Below, one piece after another: positions 22,901-33,595 of a DNA stretch of 39,042 nt. Every line of letters begins with the position of its first letter. Within the stretch, counting starts at the first letter, position 1. Made by a program: the position numbers and the translations under genes. This stretch comes from Phallusia fumigata (lineage: Eukaryota; Chordata; Ascidiacea; Phlebobranchia; Ascidiidae): the NCBI GenBank assembly GCA_008931825.1, contig QXVZ01028265.1:1-39042 (forward strand), read 5' to 3'. The notes beneath the pieces were generated by a model. It worked only from the letters and a program-made list of their open reading frames with translations, did not search any database and had not been told where the DNA came from.

Positions 22901-25302
22901 CTAAACAAAAATTTCGTCCGGCAAATCCCGCCGACAGGGATAACTTTTTTGCGCCCCCTCCCGACGAACAGAATCGCTTGCAACATAGCAAGCTCGACAT
23001 AGTTTTTCCTCAAGGGGTAAATGTGGTAACTTGGCGAAAAGGAATGCCAGGGTGCCAACAAAGGCATCTCCAGCGCCCTAAAATAAATAAAATTAAAAAA
23101 AACGCATAGAAATCAAGAGTTTCCAAGGACTTACAGTGGTATCAATCGCATTAACTGTTTTCCCCTCCACCCAGCGGGGATCTCCATCTTCCTTGCTTGC
23201 AAAAACACAACCGTCCTTCCCAAGAGTGATAACTGCAAGTTGACAACCCATCTTAAGGAGATGGAGTACAGCAACTTTTGCACTTTCAACATTTGTCACG
23301 TCCAAACCTGTAATGGTAGATGCCTGCCGAAAGGAAATAATCAACTTCCCCTGTTACATCATCGATCGCCGTACCATGCAGTATATCTTTTCAGAAACAT
23401 AAGTTTGAAATACAGAGTTAAAAATAGCAGCAACATCGTGTCATATAATACCTCAGTTTCATTCGCACAAACAACATCTGAATATTCGTAGAAATCTGAA
23501 CAAAGTTTTTCTTGTGGTGCTGGAGCTGGATTAAATATGGTTAAAATACCAGCGTTCTTTGCTTTTTTAAGTGCATGAAGGGTTGAATCAGGTGGAATTT
23601 CCCACTGGCATAACAAAACCTGCATGTAAAATTTTCTTTGTAGACAAGCCGTAAATTACAATTTCAGACAAACAAGCTGTACAAATACTTTTGCGGACTT
23701 AAATTGTGAAGAGGCAGCATCAATATCAGCTTTGGTCAAACACATATTTGCCCCGGGAATGATTAGAAGCAAGTTGTTTCCATCTTCTCCAACAGTAACA
23801 GGGCCAACTCCAGTACTTGCTTCACTGGTCATGGTTACATGCTCTTAATAAAAACTTTAAAATTAATTTTACATTTAAAATTGTTTACTAGTACTTCGTT
23901 ACGTTTGGCTTAATGAAACCTCAAAACAATTAAAATACAATCTAAATAATATTCCTTCCCATACTATTTTATTTTTATTAATTGTTACATTGTTATTTTA
24001 GCTCAAGCAATTCAAATAGTATTCCAAAATATATATTTGTGTGTTCGTATTCAAGACCATAGTGTCATGGATTTTGAGCGCCAAAAACTCCACACTTCGA
24101 TTTGTATTCAAATAAACTAGTAGTTGCTACAGTGTATCCGCAAATGACGACACATACGAAATTTGCATGCCAACCGATTAATTTGGATTCCAAAACAATG
24201 TAGCATTCATATTGCCACATCTCGCAAAACTGTGTCCAAACGTTCGGACGTTAAGCAAACCTATGTAAAAAGCTTCCCAAACCAAAACGGATACCAATGG
24301 TTGTTGGAACCAAATTGGGCATTTTGGGCACTACAGCACAAATGTAAAATTTTGCCAATTAACAACCTAAACGTCAACGATTATATGTGCATGAACGATA
24401 CTCGTGGATTCGTATTCGTCAAATACGTCAATAACAGGTTGGTACAAACATATTAAATTCACACGACTATTCGCATGCGTAAATAGAATTAGTATTCAGT
24501 TTTCAATGTTTGACTTGAACTGAAATAAATCCATGTACGTATTGGTATTCGTAACATGTCATATAAGTAATGACTACATAAATTGTATTAGTTCGTTTTA
24601 GACAAAAGCTAACGGTATCCAGTACGTTTGGAGCATAACCTGCAATTCAACTTTCCACATTGCCTATAAACTTGAAAATGCCTAGAGACGTTTTTTACCT
24701 TTGCAACTATTACAGCTTTCTTTACCTGCATCAACGCCAAGTGATTTAAAATTTGTAATGCACTCTTCACCATAAGTGTCGTTTCCAACTTTTGCAATCA
24801 TTGCTGATTTTGCTCCCAATTTGGCAGCAGCCGCACATTGATTGGCACCTTTTCCACCGAATCCAGTTGCAAATCTGATTAAAAATAACAATGCGTCAAG
24901 TTTACCCTCAATGTTTTATGGTGCTAATGCCAAATCAAAACAATAAAGGATGAAACATTTTTGTACAATGAAACTATACCGGGTGCCATGTATTGCTTCT
25001 CCGGGTCGTGGCAGTCGTGGAGCGTAGAACATAAAATCCATATTGCACGAACCCGTAACTAGCACTTCTGCAAAAAATTGTTTAGAAATATTGAAACTTG
25101 CTGACATTCTTAACATGTTCTTATTTCAGACGTACTGTATTCTTTTTTTAATAGTGGGTAAACAAAAACATTGCGCAGAGCTCCGTAAAAATACACTTTT
25201 TGCAGACCTTTGAATGTGGTATATAACAAAAACAAGCAAAACTGCCAGGTTCTCCCAGATCATGCAAGTAATTAAAGAATTACTGTTTAACATACCTGTC
25301 AT
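22901..25302 (-). CDS. RBKS: Ribokinase, paralogue 2
   Basis: Same enzyme family and the same exon lengths as paralogue 1 (7, 88, 149, 155, 168, 189, 177 bases): 25302-25296, 25067-24980, 24874-24726, 23843-23689, 23619-23452, 23323-23135, 23077-22901; 310 residues. Motifs: VTGSCNMD, GEAIHG, GFGGKGANQC, LLCQWEI, TIFNPAPAP, DTTGAGDAFVG. Catalytic Asp and both PfkB signatures are kept; the C terminus reads REGAQKSYPCRRDLPDE (Ala where paralogue 1 has Thr). By hand count exon 6 differs from paralogue 1 at about 4 of 63 residues, but exon 4 at about 20 of 52. It starts about 400 bp from the divergent JAMP gene. Intron 3 (23844-24725) is unusually long and holds TATTC-rich sequence. Confidence 0.95.
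23870..24600. repeat. TATTC/GAATA-rich intronic repeat
   Basis: Intron 3 of the second ribokinase has many scattered tattcg/gaata words (for example attcgtattcgtcaaatacg at 24409-24428, and tgtattcaaataaac). It may be a decayed MITE. I could not define its ends. Confidence 0.3.
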
Positions 25303-25703
25303 TTTGTTCTTTTTCAAGTTGACCAAAATAAACTATTTCATAAAAATTTTCTGCTGCTTTCAGGACAACAAAAAATCGCTAACGCAGCCCGATCCAGTTG
25401 AACTTGCCGGCTGTGTAACATATAGTTGCCAACGCAGCAGATTCCAGTTGTCGCTGCGGTTAGTAGAACAAACATTTGACTAATGCTCTGTTACTCTATC
25501 TTGTGGCAATGTTTCAAAAAAGTTTTAACCACTAAAGGCACCAAACATTTGCCTGAAAAAAAATTTTTTGGCCAACCGTGACTTTTATTATGGTCTACTA
25601 ATTTTCATTATTTTTGTTTTGCCCAAGTAGCGGGTAAAACCTAAAAAGTAGTCTTACTTAGATGGTAGTACGCTTTTACTAATCCACAGTGACAGTCAAT
25701 AAA
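25303..25703. promoter_or_regulatory. Likely bidirectional promoter, RBKS paralogue 2 / JAMP
   Basis: About 400 bp separates two start codons pointing away from each other, so both promoters and any 5' UTRs must lie here unless transcripts start further off. No TATA box is obvious. Function is inferred from position. Confidence 0.45.
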
Positions 25704-27404
25704 ATGGCTTTGGACTACTGCCAGGGTCGATATTGCGGTCGCCAACTACTGAACACAACAGCAGGTAATCTGCTTTTAATGCATTATCATGTTAGTTAAT
25801 AGATCCGAAAAGCTCATTCCTAAAATTGTATGCAGGTGTTCCAATGTGGGGGGAATGTGGTGCCTGTCCTTCTGGTTACAGGGTTGATGCAGAATATCAC
25901 TGCAGAATGTGTACAGGAGAACCAATACTTTTCCAATGGCAGTATCTTGGTTTTATGGCCACCCTCCCTCTTGTTTTGCATTGGTTTTATCTTTTGCACA
26001 AACATACAGAATGGAAGTAAGTCAAAACCTAAAAATAACACCAAGGACAGAGTAAAATGTATTGCAGTAACGTAAAACTTTTCCTGCAAGCAGAGCTTGT
26101 CAAGGAAATTACCACTATCTAAAACGTTTACCACCTTGTCATTTTCGACTCTAAACCATTATAGATTAAACTGTGATTTACACTGTTTCTAAAGTTTGCA
26201 GAAGGAAAAAAACTTGTTGTTTGATGACCCTGACAGAAATGTGAATTTTAATAAATCAGCAAAAACATAATTTGAACAGTAAAATAGTAGTTGTGTTTAG
26301 TTGAATGCTATATCGAATTTGTATCATTTCAGAAAGAATGTTGCCATCCAATGTGGATTTGCGTTTATTGAAACAATGTTGGCTGCAACCTTTACCTTAC
26401 TCTCTTTTGAGCCAAAGGGGTCGTTAAAACTTGTTGCATGTTCTGTGCATCAGATCTCTGACTGGTACACAATATTTTTTAATCCAAAGATTAAGTTCGT
26501 TGAGACTATCCGCTGTTCCCAAGAAGCAGTTTACCCACTGTAAGTAACTTGTGATACTGCTGTTCAAATCACTATTAGTGACAAACTGGTTTGCTTCAGG
26601 TATTCCATTGTTTTTCTGTTTTATTTATTTTCTCTTGCACTAATGCTGTTTTTGCGGCCTACGCTGGCTGCACGATTCCTCACTTCCGAGGCAGACAAGA
26701 AGAAATGCAATGTGGCAATATATGCGGCATTATATTTTCATCCAATTCTAGTAGTCATTCATGCAATATGTGCAGGACTAATATGTAAGTGGGAAGTTGA
26801 TACCTTATTATCAAACACACAACTAATGGTATTTGACCAGGCATGTAATTATATTTTAGATTATGCATACCCATATTTAACTATTTTGGCAACCATGGCT
26901 GGTCTTGCTGTGTATGCTGTTTACTGGGATATGAAAGTAAGTCATTATGTTCAGTAGTAGTTTGTGTTTCAATTAGAATGTCTGTGTTGTTTAGTTAAAA
27001 ACATAGCTGCCAAAGAACTTGCATGTAGTAAATGCATAATTCCAGATGACGACAACAGCGATTGTTGAAATGTTTGCAATAAAATGTATTCACTATTTAC
27101 AATGTATTTGGTAGTTAAACTAGTTGCTTTTCTGCATTTTGTGTTCTAATTGTGTTTTTGTTTACAGAGACCAAAAGATGTTTTTGGTGAACGCAGATTG
27201 CAGAACTGCTTCATTATATTGTGGCACCTCACAACTTTAGCATACTCCATCATAGCACTTGGAAATGCATACACTGCCAATTTTACCTATACCAGTTTTG
27301 CGTATTTGGCATTTGTGCCATTGCCTTTGTTGTTTCTGTTGCTTACTGAACAATGTACTGATCCCAACCACATCACTTTGGAAACTGGGGGGATGCCTTT
27401 ATGA
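25704..27404 (+). CDS. JKAMP: JNK1/MAPK8-associated membrane protein (JAMP)
   Basis: Multi-pass membrane protein of the endoplasmic reticulum; in vertebrates it binds JNK1 and helps bring proteasomes to the ER for degradation of misfolded proteins. Six exons, all in phase: 25704-25764, 25836-26016, 26333-26539, 26600-26784, 26860-26936, 27168-27404; 315 residues, about the vertebrate length. The N terminus carries the conserved cysteines (YCGRQL; WGECGACPSGYRV; CRMC). Hydrophobic segments follow: FMATLPLVLHWFYLL, YSIVFLFYLFSLALM, the run IYAALYFHPILVV to YAYPYLTILATMAG, FIILWHLTTLAYSIIALG, and FAYLAFVPLPLLFLLLTE. The C terminus keeps LTEQCTDPNHI. The short intron 26785-26859 is also open in frame, but removing it restores the family's LIYYAYPY junction. 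Fold-back element D sits in the last intron. No defects seen. Confidence 0.93.
27001..27120 (+). repeat. Fold-back element D with hammerhead-like core, in a JAMP intron
   Basis: Plus strand 27043-27070 reads CAGATGACGACAACAGCGAT then TGTTGAAA: box, hairpin (ACAA/TTGT) and GAAA, followed by tgtttgcaataaaatgtatt, as in the other copies. The left end (acatagctgccaaagaactt) is the reverse complement of the right end of element C. It lies in the last JAMP intron in sense orientation to the gene. Confidence 0.75.
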
Positions 27405-28379
27405 TTTCATCGATATATTTTGTCCATAAACTTTGTTTAATGAACTTGTTGCGTTTGGTATGTTTATATAACATGGGTAGGGGTCCTTTGTTTCCCTGGA
27501 GTTAAAAAATATTAACTTGTGTCTCCAAAGGTTTAAAATTCTTGGATAATTTTAAACTTTACATGTGTCTCTGCCCATAGAAACAATCACTCCAATTAAA
27601 GGTTACTATTGATCCCAGTGTTAAACTGGAAGGGCGACTTTTACAACATTGTCATTCCATGCACCATATCACTATTTAAAAATGACATATTTACTAACGT
27701 GTTTGACATTGGGTCCCATAGCTATCTAGGTGTTTATAAAATTATTGTTTGTGCTGGCAGAAACACATGGGTCCTCACTCCCCACAGATGCAAAGTTGAA
27801 GAATATTGTTTGATTAATTTCATAAATTATGCTGATTGCATGAAAGAATTGGTGATTACAACAAACCCTGTTTAGATGGCTCGCGACCACTGAGTATTTT
27901 GGGTTGTTTGTATGTTACATTTTTATCCTCTGGGCAGAACAATGCCCGAATTCATTATTCTCACAATAAGTCCACTGGCAAGCTACCTGCCTCATTGCAG
28001 TTCCGTTGGATCAATTGTATTTGATTGTTTAAGTTGGTCAATTCAATTTTGTCCACTTGGTTGAAGCAATGCTGAAACACAAGTGGCCGACACAGGATTA
28101 GAACCAACAACATCGTGAGCACAAGGTAGTCACACTAACCACTCTGCCATCTTGGTTTAACACACCAATCAATGTGCCACCAATTTTACTGAAGTTTGGC
28201 TTTTCTGTGATGTGCGATTGAAGTACACCTATAAATTCCAAGACCTCTGAACATTCCAAATTAGACCGGTCATTACAATTTTAATAAAACAAAGTGGGGT
28301 AATACATCAAACTGCATGTTACAAAAATACGATCACAACAGGTAATATGATTGTTCCAAAACAGGGATGTGTGCAGAAT
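27405..28379. other. Region between the convergent JAMP and DPF 3' ends
   Basis: No gene seen. It holds both 3' UTRs and repeat sequence. A piece at 27700-27790 (acattgggtcccatagctat; tgtgctggcagaaacacatg) resembles 38230-38320. A tRNA-like SINE head lies at 28083-28156. Confidence 0.5.
28083..28156 (-). repeat. tRNA-derived SINE head
   Basis: On the minus strand a polymerase III A box (TGGCAGAGTGG, 28149-28139) and B box (GGTTCTAATCC, 28105-28095) stand at tRNA spacing. The T-arm and acceptor stem do not pair properly, so this is a tRNA-derived SINE fragment rather than a working tRNA gene. Confidence 0.55.
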
Positions 28380-30711
28380 TTACAAGCTCAGAGTGCTTGC
28401 ATTCCCAGCAGCTGCTGCCTTTTCACGTTCTTTTCTGTCATTTTCACATAATCTACAAATCCAACTTCCTTCTGGCGGTGACTCCATTCGGGGTTGTAAA
28501 CAATACATGTGATAACCCCGGTCACAATCATCACAAAACAAAAGTTGTTCCTGTAGGTTTAAAATATAATTATGATAAGGACAATTTTAAGTTTAAGTGA
28601 GTACTAATAAAAAAGCAAATAGGGCAAACACTTACGTCATTGTCTGAGGTCCCACAAAGATGACAGGATTTGCATTCAATACACTGCCAGCTATACTTTT
28701 TGACATTCATTGTCATGATGTCTGTAAACTGCAGGCAAGACGGGTGACCGGACCTAAAAATAAGCATCAACTAGAAACTGTACATACCCTTACCAACAAA
28801 AAAACAAAATTTGTCTTTGCAAATACACTTTTTACCTGCCACAGTCTGCACATGAGACAAGTTCCTCTGACACTCCAGTCTTTTTATTTTCATCAGCATC
28901 ACCAAGGCAAAAATCACAGTAATCATTCATCGGGGTTTGGCGCTTTCGCTTGGGCCTTGTTTCCATTCCTTCTGCGTCCCCACTTTCACCTGAAAAACTT
29001 TTCGTGCAACTAAAGGACTCATTGCCAAACACAGCATATACATTACATAACAAGTGGAGTGTGAAACATTGGTCCAAAAATATGTCACTACTCCAAGCTC
29101 ATGAAACAAGTGTGAGAACATTAACAAGCTAATTCCGTGAAGTTAAACTTGGTTTCCAAACTCACTAATGACAGCAGAANCGGGTGACCGGACCTAAAAA
29201 TAAGCATCAACAAGAAACTGTACATACCCTTAGCAACCACAACACAAAATTTTTCTTTGTAAACACATTTCTTACCTGCCACAGTCTGCACATGAGACAA
29301 GTTCCTCTGATACTCCAGTCTTTTTATTTTCATCAGCATCACCAAGGCAAAAATCACAGTAATCATTCATCGGCGTTTGGCGCTTTCGCTTGGGCCTTGT
29401 TTCCATTCCTTCTGCATCCCCACTTTCACCTGAAAAAACTTTTCATGCAACTAGTGGGCTCATTGTAAATTGCGTAATAAGTGGAGTGTGAAACGTTGGT
29501 CCAAAAATATGTCACTACTCCAAAGACATGAAACAAGTGTGAGAACATTCACAAGCTAATTCCTTGAAGTTAAACTTGGTTTCCAAACTCACTAATGGCA
29601 GCAGAAACCGCTTTTTGTGCATTAGCAGCAGAAGCTCGTGATGAAGTAGAATGCAGATCATCTGACACAATGGATGATGGGGTGTGACGGCCACTTGGGG
29701 TATATTCATCATCAGCATCTAACTCTTCTTGGTGCATGTGCTGTAGATGATAGTTAAGACTTGGCCGGTTCTTGTACTTTTTTCCACAATCTGCAATATC
29801 AGTGAAAACTTTAAATCAAATTGCATGGTGTGTGATGTTGTGACATGCAGAATACATGTCAATCTAATTCTGTAAAATGGCAGAGTTGCATTTTTTTTAA
29901 AACAAAAAATAAAACACCTTTTTTAAACTCACTAGAATAGCTTGCTCCCAACAATGCATTCGCCAATATAGTGAGTTAAGAAGAATTTAAATCTGTAATG
30001 AATTAGTTAATGTCTAAAACTGTTTTAACTAATTGAAATCAACTTACATTCACATGCATGTGTTTTTTCTTCTTGTGGTTCACTTCTTTTTGATTTTCCT
30101 GAAGATGTTGTACCCTGGTTAAAAAGAAGCAGTATAACACCTATGGTTTAGGGTGCTTTAACTTAAATTACACTATGTATGGTTAATTGTAGACTGTATT
30201 AAAAGAAAAACTTCTTTACTCTTTGAGGTCTTTTGGATTTTCTTCTTGATCTGACATCAAAGTCCTCATCGAAATCTTCTAAATCATCATTGTTAAGAAT
30301 AGTCGAACTTGTTTCCCCAATTTCTGGTTCCTCTTCCATCATGGCAGCAGCAATTGCATGGATGTTGGAAGAGTCATTTGAATTTTCATTCATCAAATGG
30401 GCAGTTTCTAACAAATAAGACAGTTAAGTTAATCTCAAGTAATTTAATACAACATCCCTATTTTTAAAAGTAAAAACCTTTGTCATAAATGTAATCAAGC
30501 AGAACAAAATTTTGTATTTAGTGCCAATGAACCACATACACACATATAGCAGTAAAAATGTACCTTCAAAGCGTGTGTCTGGTAGGGGATTGAATCGTGG
30601 TCGCTTTTTCCATCGCTTACTTGCATATGAATACACCTGGTTGGGATGAAGGCNAGCAAGTATTTTGGCAAACCGAACGCCTTCTTTGCGTTTTGATCCC
30701 ATGTAACAATT
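28380..30711 (-). CDS. DPF: DPF/d4 family (BAF45) double-PHD finger protein, 5' end unresolved
   Basis: Subunit of SWI/SNF (BAF/PBAF) chromatin remodellers that reads acylated histone H3, by family. Exons in phase (minus): about 30711-30564, 30407-30220, 30114-30048, 29790-29593, 29429-29276 (its second copy 28989-28836 is an assembly duplicate), 28753-28636, 28550-28380. Domains in order: part of the N-terminal Requiem domain ([15 protein letters not shown]); an acidic/basic linker ([20 protein letters not shown]); one C2H2 finger ([20 protein letters not shown]); then tandem PHD fingers: first [16 protein letters not shown] to [13 protein letters not shown], second [14 protein letters not shown] to SWICRLC. 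Zinc ligands are all present. The start of the Requiem domain (upstream of NCYMGSK) was not found; an in-frame stop precedes it with no acceptor, so the first exon(s) are missing or there is an indel. The n at 30654 is one ambiguous base in a codon and keeps the frame. Which vertebrate DPF it matches best is not resolved. Confidence 0.92.
28741..29179. repeat. Left copy of a DPF exon-intron overlap
   Basis: Nearly the same as 29181-29606, on either side of the single n at 29180. It starts in the first PHD exon at 28753 and ends inside the exon that ends at 29593. Both copies hold the same 154-base exon, and the two contig ends are complementary, so this is an unmerged overlap and not a real exon duplication. 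Confidence 0.9.
29181..29606. repeat. Right copy of the DPF overlap
   Basis: Counterpart of 28741-29179. The exon copy 29276-29429 encodes the same protein segment as 28836-28989. A truncated start of the next exon sits at 29181-29193, directly against the n. Confidence 0.9.
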
Positions 30712-33595
30712 TTTTTGGAACAATTAAAATTCGAAACTAACCTGCAGATAATACGTTTCGTTAAGTTTGTAGATTAGTAAGCTGTGGACTCCTAACAGAC
30801 GGTTAGGCCATGGGCTCATTCATAAATTTCGGTCTACATGTGCAGTTTTCTATACTTTCAGGCTATGGTGTTTCAGCCTGCGAATTCGTCAATACGCAGC
30901 CAAGTGCAGGTGCAATGTTTGTGTTAGTGTGATGTACTTCGCTTAGGATTGTACGTTTTGTTAATTTTGGAAGGGGATTTGGGGTGAAAACAACCGAGCT
31001 TTTATTCAGTTACAAAACCAAGCAAGTGGTGCTTGAACGAAACTTCCTCGAAATTTGACGAACAGACGTACAAGTGGACACTAGAACGAACACGAGCACC
31101 ATTACGCGAGCAACTTACTTCATGTCAAACAGAAGCTAATGAACAAAACGCTCAAAACGTCTGCTTCTCATTTTTCTTTTAGTTCGAGTCCAACAGCAGA
31201 GTGCAGTGCGTTGGTTCCTGTCACGTCCACAAGTCAAGGGACTGTATACCATTCACACTGGGTATCTTAGCATTTCTCCGTGACATCATCAGTTGTTACG
31301 TGGATGGACGGAGAACTGATAAGGGCCTCAGCGATGACGCATTTCTTCATTCACCAAGCAAGATTACATCCTAGAATTTTTGAGACAGCTCTTTGAAAAA
31401 AACGATGTGGAGTAGACAAACAGAAATCCTTGGGGAACCGGAAGAAGTCGTATCAGAGATTCTCTATGATTTTCATTGTAAAGTTCAGCAGATTTTTTGT
31501 GTCATTTAATTGAATCGTTTCGACCAACCGATTCAAAATTTGCAGAACATTGGCGGAATAAAAAGAAGCCAGAGTATACGAAGCGTTATCCAAATTAGGG
31601 TTCATTATATCCCAGTAATGAGTTAAAAGATCACTTTTTGAGGGTTAGGCAAAGGTGGGCAGGTGAAAGCCACGTAAGAATTTTCATTTTGGCAAAAAAG
31701 GCTTCGCGGAACACCGACACTGAATTTTGAGCTTTCCAAAGAAAGTAAACTGTTGTTGAGCCTTTTCACCCGGTGAAGTGTTGATGCTGCGGCTCACGCC
31801 AGCCTGGAGCGCACACTCTACCGTCGGTTGTCATGGCAATGAGTGGCAAGGTTGCCGGCGACTTACGGCCAAGCACCCTCCTAGTCGAGTTGCCACTTCA
31901 CGAAACTACTGTGTCGTCACTAAACGCCATTCTTACGTAATGTCTTATCGAATGCTAACTCATTTGCTGGCTTATATCAGTCATTTTGGCCGCTTGTTTT
32001 GTCTACAAGCCGGTAGCAGAATTAAAAATATCAAACAGCTTGTTCACAAAAGGAGCAAATCGAAGAAATCTACATGTTAACAGGTTTTTATGTATTTGTT
32101 ACAAGATGTAACAAACCCTTTTGACAACACAGGTAACAATTGGATGGAGTTTATTTTCTAAGTATCTGCTGGTTGGATACAGGCAAATCAAACACGACCA
32201 GGAGTTGTACCACAGTAACCTAACACTAAAACTTCCGCAGTTAAAATTGCATTTATGGGTCCAAATCTGTCAAGTAAGCATGTATAATTTTCACAACCAC
32301 CAGCGTCTTTACAAAAAAAAGAAGCTTATATCAGTCATATGATTAGGACCATACTTATTGTTTGACAGTGATAACTTTTACCTAGTTTCCCACATTTTGG
32401 CGCCTTTTCTCTCAAAGGTGGTTTGTTAAGGACTGAGGAGCTTGATGTCAGGAAACGCGGGAAAGAAATCGATGCCAGAACTACTCGAGACTGCTTCAAG
32501 TGGTCGGCAATTACGGGAACAATCGACGCTGATTGGCCAGCTGCTGACCTCGTGACCGGCGACAAGTATAATTAGCAAAGACGGAATAAAGGTTATCAAG
32601 GGTTCACTTCGAATTCTTTGGCGTATGCGCTACTTTTGTAATCGCACGGTTTGCTGAATTTATTGATTGATGCTAAACTAAGTGACCGTAACATACCAAA
32701 TATCAATTGTTAAAAATTTATGCCGAAATCACGCTATTGCTAATGTGTACTTTTGCAAATACATTATACAACCAACCAACTTTTCATTGTTATTTTCTGG
32801 TGGGTTCAGGACTATGTTTGTGCCTAGATTTTAATGGAAAACGTCAAACAAAACGCACGATAATTTCTTCAATCAAAGTGTATTCAACGAAGATAGTTGC
32901 TATGACAATGGTCAGGTGGATAAGGCCACAAAGATCGAGGTACTCAATTATTTTCACCCGACGTTAAAAGTCGCTGCCAAAACGGATTAGGGTTAATACT
33001 GATGGGCTTTGACAGGCCTATGGGGCCAAACCGGCCAATTCGGAAATATACATTGTAAGCACATTATCACCTATGGGCTGCCTCAAAACGTTTCGACATA
33101 GGTTTTAAATTTGTATCTAAACAAACCGGTACGGTGGCAACGCAAAACACAATACGTACCATCCACTACTGCTATCTTTGACCAAGGATGACAGTATGGG
33201 ACGCAAAAAAAACATCAAAACGTACAACACGCCTTTTGCAACGAGGTACGTGGTACGCCCAACTTAATGTGTACCGCACCGTACCGCCATCCTTGACTGT
33301 GTGTGTGCTTATACATAGTTTATGTTGTTCGTATCTTCATCACGCCACTTCGCTTTCGTTCAGTCAAAAACCCTAACCCGGTTTTGCGTGACGTCGCAAC
33401 AGTCGAAGTTCAGAAAAAAGACAAATGAAACAACAACAGTGAGTCATAAAGAACAGAAACACATGAACTTTACATGAATGCATACTGCAACACGAGAGTA
33501 AATCATACATAGCTAATATTGCAATTATGTGAACAATAACTGTCGAAAAAAGGATGAAAACGGAGAAAAAACGCTCGTACGCATCTTTTGGAACG
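30712..33595. other. Intergenic stretch upstream of DPF, no gene recognised
   Basis: It should hold the missing 5' exon(s) and promoter of DPF and the 3' UTR of the CD36-like gene. I found no Requiem-domain sequence in it. Short open frames at 31778-32080 (+) and 32335-32565 (-) have no family character. Minus strand 31300-31277 reads ACTGATGATGTCACGGAGAA, a possible weak relative of the fold-back core. Confidence 0.4.
33182..33298. mobile_element. Short MITE with CAAGGATG termini
   Basis: The ends ccaaggatgacagtatgg (33182-33199) and ccgtaccgccatccttg (about 33279-33295) form an imperfect inverted terminal repeat, about 13 of 17 positions matching. The interior is not coding. A diverged relative lies at 16452-16535. 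Confidence 0.5.

Noticed and set aside
26785..26859. In-frame extension of the JAMP exon through this stretch
   Set aside because: It has gtaagt and ttttag ends, and removal restores the family's conserved junction; kept as an intron.
28083..28156. tRNA gene on the minus strand
   Set aside because: A and B boxes are present, but T-arm and acceptor stem do not pair; it reads as a SINE head.
28836..29429. True tandem exon duplication in the DPF gene
   Set aside because: The n at 29180 lies exactly between the copies and the broken ends match each other's interior, as in three other joins in the window.
30654..30654. Fifth contig join at the n in the DPF exon
   Set aside because: The flanks are not duplicated and the frame continues through it as one base, so it looks like a single ambiguous base call.
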